This document shows, piece by piece, positions 1 through 8,397 of a DNA stretch of 64,000 bases. The position numbers were made by a program, and so were the translations under genes. How positions within the stretch are numbered: position 1 is the stretch's first letter; each line of letters begins with the position of its first letter. Origin of the DNA: Pseudoalteromonas luteoviolacea (lineage in GTDB: Bacteria > Pseudomonadota > Gammaproteobacteria > Enterobacterales > Alteromonadaceae); NCBI RefSeq assembly GCF_001696455.1, contig NZ_MAUJ01000009.1:124001-188000 (forward strand), given 5' to 3'. A model generated the notes under the pieces. The model did no database searches, was not told the DNA's origin, and saw only the letters and a list, made by a program, of their open reading frames with translations.

Positions 1-757
1 ACTTAAGCAATGCATGGTCGGGAGAATCCCCCGTAAGAGGCAGTGGAATGTCTGCTAACAATACCCCTTCGTCGATAAGGTCTTGAATATAGTTCTCAAC
101 TTCTTCTTGCTCGGCCTCTGGGTATTTCGCCATAAAGTGCGACACGAGTTCATTAAAGCTTAGTCCGGGCTTAGCCAACGCCAAAGCGAATCTAAAGTAT
201 TCATCGCTTTCCACCGCGCTCAATCGGTATTGCATCGTGTCATCAGAGAGGTAAGTTTCGATATAGCGACACTGCTGTGCAACAAAATAGTGTGACGAGT
301 TAGGCTTATAAGTTAAGTTATCGGAGCGCGAAGCATGCTTTATAAAATGCTCTTTTAAAGCCGATAAATAAAACATATCCAAGCGCGTTTTTCGGCTATC
401 GTTGCAATGATCGGCTGGGGATAACACTGTATTTGATTCAATCGTCCCCTTGTGGATACCTGAAAATAACCCAAAAGGGGTCGGTCTCGAGCACATACGC
501 ACCATATACTTAATCAGTGCATGGGCCACTTTTTTACCCTGTTTAGACTCAGGTTTAGTGCGCCACTGTTCAATGCGCTCCAACAGTGACGGACTCGCTA
601 AGTAGATAGCTTCTTCTACACCTGGCGTCGCAAGCCATGCACTTAATAATAAGTTGGTATCCGCGCCTTCTTCTCCGAATTCCGCTAACTGTTCAAGCGC
701 GAGCCTAGGCGTACGAATTACAAAAAAGTTGTCATTTTTTAGTTGTTTTGTAGACAT
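1..757 (-). CDS. Class I lanthipeptide dehydratase (LanB), N-terminal part, cut by window edge
   Basis: The frame opens at an ATG at 757 and stays open to the window edge (about 252 residues). The sequence has the N-terminal LanB signature: RTPRLALEQL near residue 15 and the RMCSRPTPFGLFSG block near residues 87-100, typical of Lant_dehydr_N. In this family the N-terminal domain glutamylates Ser/Thr of a precursor from glutamyl-tRNA and a C-terminal domain eliminates glutamate to give dehydroalanine/dehydrobutyrine; the elimination domain would lie outside the window. It starts 10 bp after the lanC stop with an AAGGAG just upstream, so it is the fourth gene of a leftward operon. Family confidence is high. 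Whether the full protein is intact cannot be seen. Confidence 0.87.
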   Translation of the reverse strand, partial: MSTKQLKNDNFFVIRTPRLALEQLAEFGEEGADTNLLLSAWLATPGVEEAIYLASPSLLERIEQWRTKPESKQGKKVAHALIKYMVRMCSRPTPFGLFSGIHKGTIESNTVLSPADHCNDSRKTRLDMFYLSALKEHFIKHASRSDNLTYKPNSSHYFVAQQCRYIETYLSDDTMQYRLSAVESDEYFRFALALAKPGLSFNELVSHFMAKYPEAEQEEVENYIQDLIDEGVLLADIPLPLTGDSPDHALLK

Positions 758-767
758 CTACTTCTCC

Positions 768-1994
768 TTAAGACATCAGTAGGCATTCGGTCCAGCTTGA
801 ATCGTTATTCAATAAGCTAATCAATGCGCAACCAATACCGGAATATCCCATCAAGAAACCAAAGTCCTCTACATGTTTTTTATCAATACCATTGTAAGAA
901 TAGAGAGCTTGGATCCCTTCTTGACGGAACTTGTCAAGACTGTACTCAACCCAATAAACGCTTCTTGCTTTGAGCTCTGGATGCGGCATCAAGTCGTCGA
1001 GTAGTTTAAAAATAAGTGCCAAACCGACGAATCCATGACATACACCGGCATCGTTTATAAAGCCATCCTCAGCATCTCGTTTGCAAGCATGAAGTGCCAC
1101 TTCTAACGCATGATCAACATAACTTGGGCGATCTAACGCCTTGCCTGCTCGTGCCAATATCATGGCAATCGTCAAGTCACCATAGCACCAGCCCAATCTC
1201 GAGTGCTCATCGGAACCCGCGCACGAGCCATAGCAAGAGCGACGCGTGTTTTCCTTACCACTGGCGTTTTGGTGTGCTATCAACCAGTCGCATGCCCCAG
1301 ACAATAGTTTAGTAACACGCGTATTGAGTGAAGGAATCGTGTGGGCGGGCAGCAACGCAGCAATCATGCCTGGAACGCCATGTGCCAAACCTAGGTTAAA
1401 CTCTGGCTTTTCTCTGTCATCAGTATCAAACCGATACACAGATTGCGCAGGCTGCGACCAAGCGATATGGCCATTCTCAAAATAGGTCGCGGTACTTTCA
1501 AGACCGGTCACAATCGTATTATACAATTTGTGTTGCTTAGAAAACTTGGCACGTCGAGCGGCATATGGCGCGTAGCCACACAACCCAAGTACCATTTCAA
1601 TTTCACCCGGCCATGGGTCATGATCCAATGCCTGAGTAAACAATTCATCGACATCATCGAGTAACTGCGGATCGTAATCTTCTTCATCGGCTTGATTGAA
1701 ATACTCAAGTACCCATGCTTGACCTGCTAGGCCATTACTCAATTCAAAGCTCTGATCGGTTAACTGATCTTGTAACAATTCAAGTAGGTCGCTGAAAACG
1801 GCTTCATCCACCAAGTTTTGATCGAATTGATAAGTGTTGAATAAGAAAAGTAGTTGGCCCGCAACACCACTTAGCAGACCATTTTGTTGTACTTGCCCTA
1901 GTTTAAGATTATCACTCACGCGACTGGCTAACAGCGCGATGATTTCCGTTACTTCCTGACGTTGTTTTTCTGTGATAGATAGTAGCTCTGCCAT
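768..1994 (-). CDS. lanC: LanC-like lanthionine cyclase
   Basis: This 408-residue protein is of LanC family length. Zn ligands and catalytic histidine are recognisable: LAHG (His205), GWCYGD (Cys270) and VCHGF (Cys319-His320), matching the NisC His/Cys/Cys-His pattern. The known role is Zn-dependent addition of Cys thiols to dehydrated Ser/Thr to form (methyl)lanthionine. ATG at 1994 is preceded by AAGGA at good spacing. It lies between the exporter gene and lanB in one leftward operon. The odd point is that the precursor peptides found at 7752-8583 have no cysteine, so its substrate or reaction here is unclear. Confidence 0.9.
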   Translation of the reverse strand: MAELLSITEKQRQEVTEIIALLASRVSDNLKLGQVQQNGLLSGVAGQLLFLFNTYQFDQNLVDEAVFSDLLELLQDQLTDQSFELSNGLAGQAWVLEYFNQADEEDYDPQLLDDVDELFTQALDHDPWPGEIEMVLGLCGYAPYAARRAKFSKQHKLYNTIVTGLESTATYFENGHIAWSQPAQSVYRFDTDDREKPEFNLGLAHGVPGMIAALLPAHTIPSLNTRVTKLLSGACDWLIAHQNASGKENTRRSCYGSCAGSDEHSRLGWCYGDLTIAMILARAGKALDRPSYVDHALEVALHACKRDAEDGFINDAGVCHGFVGLALIFKLLDDLMPHPELKARSVYWVEYSLDKFRQEGIQALYSYNGIDKKHVEDFGFLMGYSGIGCALISLLNNDSSWTECLLMS

Positions 1995-2199
1995 GATCTT
2001 CCTTAGATATAAAGCTTTATTCTTTTTGTTTTATCAATAGAAACTAACTTAAATAAATATGTAGCTCAACCGTTAATATTGACTCAGGTGTTTACCAAGT
2101 TAGGTTAACTAGCGCCTTATTTTCATTTCGCCAATACGCTGCGGGCAATCAAGGATAAGGCAATACAAAGTGGTGTCCCCACAAAGGGGGGACGTTTAA

Positions 2200-4329
2200 T
2201 TATTCATTCTCCGGCTCGAGCTCTTCTAACCTCACTTTTTGCAGGCGAATTTCGCGATCCGCTGAGGCAATCGTCTCTTTACGGTGCGCAATAATTACTC
2301 GAGTCATTTCAAGCCGACTTACCGCCTCGTTGATATCTGACTCTAAGCTTGTATCCAAATGACTTGTGGCCTCATCCATAAATAAGATTTTAGGCTGCTT
2401 ATAAAGCGCCCTTGCCAAAATAATGCGCTGCTTTTGACCACCAGACAGAGATGACCCCATATCGCCAATTAAACTGTCATACCCCATCGGCATTTGACTA
2501 ATATCGTCATGTATCGCAGCCATTTGCGCACAATAAACGACTCTTTCCATATCAATTGGAGTATCAAAAAAAGCAATGTTGTCTGCAACAGATCCTGACA
2601 ACAATTCATCGTCTTGCATCACCGCCGAAATTTGCTGTCGATACTGCCTTGCGCCGATTTGTTCAATAGGGACACCATCAATGAGCACTTCACCACTTTT
2701 GGCTTCATTCAGTCCCAACATGATTTTTAATAATGTCGACTTACCACAGCCTGAAGGGCCAGTAATCGCAACCGACTCTCCTTCATTGATTTCAAGACTT
2801 AAGTTATGTAGTACATTCGGTGTCGCATCAGAGTATGCGAAGCAAATGTTTTTCAGCTCAATTTTACCTTCTACGGTATGCTTTTTAAGCTTTTCAGGCT
2901 GGAGGATCTCTTTGTCCGTGAGCGCAATATCCGCAATACGATCAAAGTGCAAACCGACCATTTTAAACTCAATGAGTTTTTCAATTAAGTTTGCTGTTTT
3001 GTCCATAAATTGGCGCTTATAAGACATAAACGCGAATAACATGCCGGTACTAAAGCCACCTTCAAGTACTAAATGGGCGGCCAAGTAAACAACGAGAATG
3101 TTTTCGATGCCGAATAACGCTCGGTTAATGGCGTCATACCCAATTTGAAAATTGCCCAGCCGGATACTTTGGTTAATCGCATTTGCATATCGATTTTGCC
3201 ATTGCCCTTCGCGTTTCACTTCAGAGCCAAACAGCTTGATAGTTTGAATACCACGCACCGTTTCCATGAAGTTGGAATTCTCTTCAGCACGCGCCATGAT
3301 CTCTTGTTCACTGATGCTTCTAAACGGCTTGTACATCGCTACCCGCACCAAGGCATAGGCAATAACAGCAGTCAGTACCACCAGCGACAATGTTGGGCTA
3401 TAAAAGAAAATCATCGCGAGCGTAATAATTGCCATTAAACCATCGATGATGGCTTCTATTACCCCCGTAGTTAAGATTTGTTTTACCTGTTGTAATGAGC
3501 CAAATCTTGACACGACGTCGCCCATATGGCGTTTCTCAAAATAGGAAATAGGTAAACGCACTAGGTGGTGGAATAAATTCGCCCCCAATTGAATATTCAT
3601 CTGATTACCAAAATGCAGCAACGTGAATCCTCGCAGTGCATTAGTCGCAATCTCAAACACTAATACCAAAAAGAAGCCTGTAGCCAATACAGTCAATAGG
3701 TTTGTGTCCCCGGTGAGGACGACATCATCAATGACGAGTTGAATATAGTAAGGTGCCGCAAGCGTAAATACTTGCAGTAAAATAGAAAGTAAGAAAATCA
3801 AGAGCAAAGAGCGCTTTAAGCCGGTAATGCGACTCCAAAAATCAGCGAACTTCAAGCTCGGTTTTTTCTCTTTTTTCTCAAAACTCTTTGTGGGCGTGAG
3901 CTCTAATGCCACACCAGTAAAGTGTTTTGATGCCTCTTCTAACGTAAACGTTTTTTCGCCAGAAGCGGGGTCATGAATGACAATACGCTTTTCATTGGCC
4001 TTTTTGAGCACCACGAAATGGTTCATATCCCAATGCAGGATACAAGGCGTTTGCAGTGCATCTAAATCTTCAAGTTCAATTCTTAAGGGTCGAGAGCTGA
4101 GCTCCAATTGCTCTGCAAAATGCATAATATCAAGTAGCGTTGCACCTTCAATAGAGATGCTGAACTTTTGTCTCAATGTCGTCAAGTCACTGTGATAGCC
4201 GTGGTACGCTGCGACCATCGCTAAGCTTGCTAGCCCACACTCAGCCGCCTCTGACTGCAATATAATAGGCAGTGAGTTCCTTGACCAAAACTGTAACTTT
4301 TGTACCGGTGAGCTGTCTTCCTCGTGCAT
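2200..4329 (-). CDS. C39-peptidase-containing ABC exporter (leader-cleaving bacteriocin/RiPP transporter)
   Basis: The 709-residue protein has three modules. Residues 1-130 are a C39 cysteine peptidase with Cys31 (AAECGLA), His104 (DMNHFVVL) and Asp120 (DPASG), which in this family cuts precursors after a Gly-Gly leader. Residues ~165-440 form the multi-span ABC membrane domain. The C-terminal ATPase has Walker A GPSGCGKST, signature LSGGQKQR, Walker B ILFMDEATSHLD and an H-loop AHR. It follows the HlyD gene by 29 bp and is probably co-transcribed with it. The precursors at 7752-8583 end their leaders in INGG or IHGG, fitting this protease. Class I lanthipeptide systems of Firmicutes usually use a separate LanP protease, so this is the hybrid arrangement seen in Gram-negative clusters. 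Confidence 0.93.
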   Translation of the reverse strand: MHEEDSSPVQKLQFWSRNSLPIILQSEAAECGLASLAMVAAYHGYHSDLTTLRQKFSISIEGATLLDIMHFAEQLELSSRPLRIELEDLDALQTPCILHWDMNHFVVLKKANEKRIVIHDPASGEKTFTLEEASKHFTGVALELTPTKSFEKKEKKPSLKFADFWSRITGLKRSLLLIFLLSILLQVFTLAAPYYIQLVIDDVVLTGDTNLLTVLATGFFLVLVFEIATNALRGFTLLHFGNQMNIQLGANLFHHLVRLPISYFEKRHMGDVVSRFGSLQQVKQILTTGVIEAIIDGLMAIITLAMIFFYSPTLSLVVLTAVIAYALVRVAMYKPFRSISEQEIMARAEENSNFMETVRGIQTIKLFGSEVKREGQWQNRYANAINQSIRLGNFQIGYDAINRALFGIENILVVYLAAHLVLEGGFSTGMLFAFMSYKRQFMDKTANLIEKLIEFKMVGLHFDRIADIALTDKEILQPEKLKKHTVEGKIELKNICFAYSDATPNVLHNLSLEINEGESVAITGPSGCGKSTLLKIMLGLNEAKSGEVLIDGVPIEQIGARQYRQQISAVMQDDELLSGSVADNIAFFDTPIDMERVVYCAQMAAIHDDISQMPMGYDSLIGDMGSSLSGGQKQRIILARALYKQPKILFMDEATSHLDTSLESDINEAVSRLEMTRVIIAHRKETIASADREIRLQKVRLEELEPENE

Positions 4330-4358
4330 ATTAAGCCTTTAATTATCGTTATTGCAGC

Positions 4359-5603
4359 TTACAGCTGTCCTTTAATACTAAATACCGGATCAAACAACCA
4401 TCTTAATAGCGAGCGCTCTTCGATGATAATGTCTGCATCTAACATCATGCCCGCTCTCAGAGGTGTTGATTTGCCGTACGCCTGAATCTCCTGTTCAGAC
4501 AATGACACAATGACGCGATAAGCTGGTTCACTAATAATACCGGGAATAATCGCTTCCTCGGGCAAAATCAGGCTGGTACTGATTTGTTTAATCTCACCAC
4601 CATATATACCAAACTTCTCGTATGGAAAAGCGTGATAGCGTAATTTTGCCTGCTGCCCTTGTTCTATAAACCCAAACGCGGAGGTCGGCACATAGATAAC
4701 GGCCTGCATCTGGCTATTTTCGGGGATCACACTTAATAATTTTTGACCTGAAGAGACATTTTTTCCCACTTTCGCGAGTAGACCCGTCACAACCCCAGCT
4801 CTCGGTGCTCTTAGTTCACCCAGCCTTTGTTGTTCAATTGAAGTTAGTTGTATTTTGAGTTGTGCACGCTCAGATTTAAGCTGATTGATCCGCTCATCAT
4901 GGGCCAGTGGTAATTTTTCGAGCTGTGTCTCAAATTGCTCAATTTGGGACTCTAGGCTGAGCTTTTCTGCGCGCATATTGGATGATTGTTGCTGTAGCGA
5001 TAACAATGTATCTTTTTGCCTTTGAAGCTCAAGTTCTGAGATATAACCAGTACCTTTTAATGTACTGATTTGGTTAACCATTTGCTTATTTAATTCGAGG
5101 CGTTGAGTAAACGTAGATTGCTGGCTACTTAATTCATCGAGGCGCTTTTCTGAACTGATTTTTTGCTGCGTAACTTCGTTTAAGTCGAGCTGGTATTGTT
5201 GCTCTTGTTGCACTATCAGACGTTCAATATTCTGAAGTTGAAAAGTATATTGGTTTACCAACGCCTGATTCAATTCAAGCGCTTGCGTACTGTGCTTGGC
5301 TGACGCAATTCGGAGTATGGGTTGCTCTGCTTCTACAAATTGCCCTTCTTCTACCAGCACTTGTGCAATGACACCTTCTTGCGAAGCGACCATATTGAGG
5401 ATACCCGTATTTGGTTCTAACACCCCAGACACGCGCTCTTTCCTCGCATAACTTCCTATTGCAAGAAAAATAATGCTAATGATCACCACGAATAAGATCA
5501 GAAAGGTCAGTGTTTTAAACACCGGTGGTTGAACTAAACTCACAGCTCCTTCTAATCGGTGTCGCTTATTCTCTAGTACTTCTTTGCGAAAGAGATTTTC
5601 CAT
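4359..5603 (-). CDS. HlyD-family membrane fusion (periplasmic adaptor) protein
   Basis: This 414-residue protein has a short cytoplasmic N-terminus, one membrane segment at about residues 31-51 (LTFLILFVVIISIIFLAIGS), a lipoyl/barrel half (GVIAQVLVEEGQFVEAEQPILRI), a long Gln/Leu-rich coiled coil (~110-250) and a second barrel half (RAPRAGVVTGLLAKVGKNV). This is the layout of adaptors that link an inner-membrane ABC exporter to an outer-membrane TolC-like channel. It is the first gene of the leftward operon and directly precedes the C39 exporter, its presumed partner. No TolC homologue is in the window, so a generic TolC probably serves. Confidence 0.92.
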   Translation of the reverse strand: MENLFRKEVLENKRHRLEGAVSLVQPPVFKTLTFLILFVVIISIIFLAIGSYARKERVSGVLEPNTGILNMVASQEGVIAQVLVEEGQFVEAEQPILRIASAKHSTQALELNQALVNQYTFQLQNIERLIVQQEQQYQLDLNEVTQQKISSEKRLDELSSQQSTFTQRLELNKQMVNQISTLKGTGYISELELQRQKDTLLSLQQQSSNMRAEKLSLESQIEQFETQLEKLPLAHDERINQLKSERAQLKIQLTSIEQQRLGELRAPRAGVVTGLLAKVGKNVSSGQKLLSVIPENSQMQAVIYVPTSAFGFIEQGQQAKLRYHAFPYEKFGIYGGEIKQISTSLILPEEAIIPGIISEPAYRVIVSLSEQEIQAYGKSTPLRAGMMLDADIIIEERSLLRWLFDPVFSIKGQL

Positions 5604-5701
5604 AATAACTTGTACACCTGAATTAATTGTTTTTATTGTTAAATTTTAATTAACCCCTCCATAATGTATCACTTTGGAATCCAGAAAGAAATGAGATACA
5701 A
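5604..5701 (-). promoter_or_regulatory. Presumed promoter region of the hlyD-exporter-lanC-lanB operon
   Basis: This AT-rich interval separates the first gene of the leftward operon from the glmU terminator, so a promoter is expected here. I see no convincing -35/-10 pair and assign none. Confidence 0.3.
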
Positions 5702-5726
5702 AAAAAGGGAATTAAATTCCCTTTTT
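5702..5726 (-). terminator. Rho-independent terminator after glmU
   Basis: AAAAAGGGAATT and AATTCCCTTTTT form a 12-bp stem with a one-base centre. A-rich and T-rich flanks make it potentially bidirectional. It lies just after the glmU stop and before the lan operon, separating the two transcription units. Confidence 0.85.
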
Positions 5727-5736
5727 ATAAAATCAA

Positions 5737-7098
5737 TTACGCTTTTTTAGTCGGTCGTTTCCAACCGGAGACATTTCGCTGTTTGCCTCTAGCCACTGCC
5801 AACTGTTTCTCTTCGACCTCACTGGTAATTACCGAACCAGCCGCCACAGTTGCTTGCGCTCCGACATTAACAGGCGCAACAAGTGACGAATTTGAGCCAA
5901 TAAAAGCGCCATCGCCAATTACGGTTTGTGATTTATTCACGCCATCATAATTACACGTAATTGTACCAGCTCCGATATTTACTTTTTCACCAACTAACGT
6001 ATCGCCTAAATAGGTAAAGTGATTGGCTTTTGAACCAGATCCTAAACGAGACTTCTTCATCTCAACAAAGTTGCCAACATGGGCATTCTCTTCCAGCACA
6101 GCACCTGGGCGTAATCGTGCAAACGGCCCGACGGTACAAAGTGCTTTAACTTGCGCTTCTTCAATGACTGAATTGGCTTTAATCACCGCGCCATCGCCGA
6201 TTTGACAATCTTTCAATACGCAATTAGGCCCAATGCGCACATTGTCACCGATCTCAACTTTACCTTCAAAGATAACATTAACATCTATTTCAACATCTTG
6301 GCCCGTTATCACTTCACCTCGAACGTCGATACGCGCCGGATCAGCAAGGCTGGCACCATTGAGCATCAATTCATTTGCTTGACGAGCCTGATACGCGCGC
6401 TCTAGCGCTGCAAGCTGAACGCGGTTATTAGCCCCTTCAACTTCCATCGCTTCATCTGGTTGAGCAGAGTTAATCTCTACGCCTTCAGCATGCGCCATCG
6501 CCACAATATCTGTAAGGTAATATTCACCCTGCGCATTATTATTAGATAGTTGCCCTAGCCACTTTTTCAGTAAGCCACCGTTTGCAGCCATAATGCCCGT
6601 GTTTATTTCTTTAATTTCTAACTGCTCTGGAGATGCATCTTTTTGCTCAATAATGCCAATCAATTTGCCATTTTCTCGCAGCATACGACCGTAACCCATT
6701 GGGTTATCTAATGTCACAGTGAGTACAGATAAGCCTTTCTCAGGTGTCGAAGCAAGCAGCCTTTCTAATGTTGATTGCTTAGTAAGTGGCACATCTCCAT
6801 ACAACACCAATACAGTATCGTCATCAGCAATATTTTCTTTGGCCACAGCAACTGCATGCCCAGTTCCAAGCTGTTCTGCTTGTAGTACCCAGTTAACCTC
6901 ATTGTGTGCAAGGTGTTCTTTTAATAGCTCTCCGCCATGACCAAACACTAAGTTAGTTGCTTTTGCTCCCAAAGCAACTGCATTATCGATAACGTGCTGA
7001 ACCATAGGTTTACCAGCAATAGGGTGAAGAACTTTAGGTAAGTTCGATCGCATGCGAGTACCTTTGCCCGCAGCTAAAATAACTGTATTGAGTGTCAT
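5737..7098 (-). CDS. glmU: Bifunctional UDP-N-acetylglucosamine pyrophosphorylase / glucosamine-1-phosphate N-acetyltransferase
   Basis: 453 residues from ATG 7098 (MTLNTVILAAGKGTRM); an upstream in-frame extension to 7182 is rejected because family members begin at this motif and AAGGA lies about 10 bases before the ATG. The N-terminal half is a nucleotidyltransferase (LAAGKGTRMRSNLPK). The C-terminal half is a left-handed beta-helix acetyltransferase with hexapeptide repeats (GDNVRIGPNCVLKDCQIGDG...). It makes UDP-GlcNAc for peptidoglycan and LPS. In E. coli and many relatives glmU follows atpC; here about 9.6 kb of accessory DNA separates them and lanthipeptide genes lie on both sides. Confidence 0.97.
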   Translation of the reverse strand: MTLNTVILAAGKGTRMRSNLPKVLHPIAGKPMVQHVIDNAVALGAKATNLVFGHGGELLKEHLAHNEVNWVLQAEQLGTGHAVAVAKENIADDDTVLVLYGDVPLTKQSTLERLLASTPEKGLSVLTVTLDNPMGYGRMLRENGKLIGIIEQKDASPEQLEIKEINTGIMAANGGLLKKWLGQLSNNNAQGEYYLTDIVAMAHAEGVEINSAQPDEAMEVEGANNRVQLAALERAYQARQANELMLNGASLADPARIDVRGEVITGQDVEIDVNVIFEGKVEIGDNVRIGPNCVLKDCQIGDGAVIKANSVIEEAQVKALCTVGPFARLRPGAVLEENAHVGNFVEMKKSRLGSGSKANHFTYLGDTLVGEKVNIGAGTITCNYDGVNKSQTVIGDGAFIGSNSSLVAPVNVGAQATVAAGSVITSEVEEKQLAVARGKQRNVSGWKRPTKKA

Positions 7099-7228
7099 CA
7101 GTGATGAGTCCTTTTTTAACTTACTATCCCCTTTCCACTTCATCCACTTTAAGACTGCCACTCCATGTGTACAGCCAAACATAATTTGCAGTTTGTAAAA
7201 TGGTCCGGCAATGATTGCTGATATTTTA

Positions 7229-7255
7229 ACTATATTTATCTCAATTGATAGTCAA
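7229..7255 (-). promoter_or_regulatory. Possible sigma-70 promoter for glmU
   Basis: On the minus strand a TTGACT box (7255-7250) and a TATAGT box (7234-7229) are separated by 15 bases, shorter than the optimal 17. Position upstream of glmU is right, but the spacing makes this tentative. Confidence 0.3.
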
Positions 7256-7751
7256 AATACCGCTATTAATGCTCATCTGACGAGTCCCTAGTCTGACGAT
7301 AGAATATTCGGTCAATAATCAAACAAATTTAATTTTAATGTTCGTTCTATTTAAGGTGCCCAACTTAACGTGAAAGCATTTTTCTGACTTAACCGGTGCG
7401 ATTTTCCCCTCAGTAGTGATACCCACATTTAGGCTCCCCCAAAACTTAACCCGTTTCACTTAGTTTTTTCACTTGGACAGAAACCTGTATTTAGCGCTCT
7501 AGAAAGTGAGAAAAAGCTATAAAAAGTTCTAATTTAGATCTTTAAAAATATAACAAAGCTTATAAAACAATAACTTAAAACCAATTCTTATGTACAAATC
7601 ATAACCTTCTAGTAATTAACTTCCGCGGAATTCTTGTTACTTTAGGATTCAGTTGCAGAGCACAACAAAAACAAGTTCAGGCAGCTAAAGATAAATAACA
7701 AATTAATTTACAAGCTCTATATAAAAACCATTAAGTAAAAAGGACACGACC
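7256..7751. other. Divergent intergenic region between glmU and the precursor array
   Basis: No gene is supported in this AT-rich stretch. It must hold the promoter of the rightward precursor operon. A perfect 10-bp palindrome TTCCGCGGAA lies at 7621-7630, about 120 bp before the first precursor start, and could be an operator. A TATATAA element lies near 7720, without a clear -35 partner. A good ribosome site AAGGA precedes the ATG at 7752. Confidence 0.4.
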
Positions 7752-7912
7752 ATGAAACTAACAATTACTAAAAAGAATATTAAAAACCTTAGTCAAGACA
7801 ATAACCGCCTACCTGCAAATATGACAAAGCTTATCAATGGCGGTTCTATACAAGGTACACAGCGGGTAGCTCGGACACGTCTGTGACAGTTCCATCAGGC
7901 AATAATCATTAA
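7752..7912 (+). pseudogene. Precursor peptide gene copy 1, frameshifted
   Basis: ATG 7752 encodes the shared leader MKLTITKKNIKNLSQD-NNRLPANMTKLINGG. Compared with copies 2 and 3 one G is missing near 7861-7863 (ACACAGCGGG instead of ACACAGGCGGG). As read, translation leaves the family frame after GSIQGTQ and stops at 7886 with the tail RVARTRL (44 residues). Restoring one G gives the family core GTQAGSSDTSVT-VPSGNNH ending at 7912. The leader, Gly-Gly site and ribosome-binding site are intact, so a truncated peptide with an Arg-rich tail may still be made. I treat it as a decaying copy; a sequencing error in one base is the alternative. Confidence 0.75.
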
Positions 7913-7961
7913 GCATACGCATTAATAGCAAATAACAACAAACAGCACTGAGGACACGACC

Positions 7962-8120
7962 ATGAAACTAACAATTACTAAAAAGAACATTAAAAACCTA
8001 AGCCAAGACGCTAATCGCCTACCAGTAAATATGACAAAGCTCATTAACGGCGGAACTTCTTTAGGTACACAGGCAGGTAGTTCGGATACGTCTGTGACAA
8101 ATCCATCAGAACAGAATTAA
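7962..8120 (+). CDS. Cys-free RiPP precursor peptide, copy 2
   Basis: 52 residues. Leader MKLTITKKNIKNLSQD-ANRLPVNMTKLINGG (31 residues) ends in a Gly-Gly motif suited to the C39 exporter at 2200-4329. The predicted core is TSLGTQAGSSDTSV-TNPSEQN (21 residues): 9 Ser/Thr, no Cys. The KNLS.D stretch in the leader may be the LanB recognition element, by analogy with F(N/D)LD boxes; this is inference. The ribosome site AGGA sits 7 bases before the ATG. It is one of four tandem copies with ~210-218-bp period, and its core is identical to copy 3. Confidence 0.85.
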   Translation: MKLTITKKNIKNLSQDANRLPVNMTKLINGGTSLGTQAGSSDTSVTNPSEQN

Positions 8121-8179
8121 TAAGCACGAATAATTAAAAACGAATAACAACAATAATAAAAAGACCCAAGGACACGACC

Positions 8180-8338
8180 ATGAAACTAACAATTACTAAA
8201 AAGAACATTAAAAACTTAAGCCAAGACACTAAACGCCTACCAGCAAATATGACAAAGCTCATTAACGGTGGAACTTCTTTAGGTACGCAGGCGGGCAGTT
8301 CAGATACGTCTGTGACAAATCCATCAGAACAGAATTAA
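8180..8338 (+). CDS. Cys-free RiPP precursor peptide, copy 3
   Basis: 52 residues with leader MKLTITKKNIKNLSQD-TKRLPANMTKLINGG and a core identical to copy 2 (TSLGTQAGSSDTSV-TNPSEQN). Synonymous differences in the core (ACA/ACG, GCA/GCG, GGT/GGC, TCG/TCA) show that the two copies have diverged at silent sites while the peptide stayed the same, suggesting selection on the product or gene conversion. The ~59-bp spacer before it is almost identical to the spacer before copy 4, marking recent tandem duplication. Confidence 0.85.
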   Translation: MKLTITKKNIKNLSQDTKRLPANMTKLINGGTSLGTQAGSSDTSVTNPSEQN

Positions 8339-8397
8339 TAAGCACGAATAATTAAAAACGAATAACAACAATAATAAAAAGACCCAAGGACACGACA

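Larger units (their letters stand above)
7739..8397 (+). repeat. Tandem duplication units of the precursor gene (starts 210, 218 and 218 bp apart)
   Basis: The four ATGs at 7752, 7962, 8180 and 8398 are preceded by the same GGACACGAC block. The spacers 8121-8179 and 8339-8397 are the same apart from the last base before the ATG (GACC versus GACA). Copies 2 and 3 are the most similar coding units. The array can expand or shrink by unequal crossing-over. Confidence 0.88.

Noticed and set aside
2175..2193. Hairpin GTCCCC/GGGGAC after the C39 exporter as an intrinsic terminator
   Set aside because: The stem is only 6 bp and no T-run follows; lanC and lanB downstream probably stay in the same operon, though a partial stop cannot be excluded.
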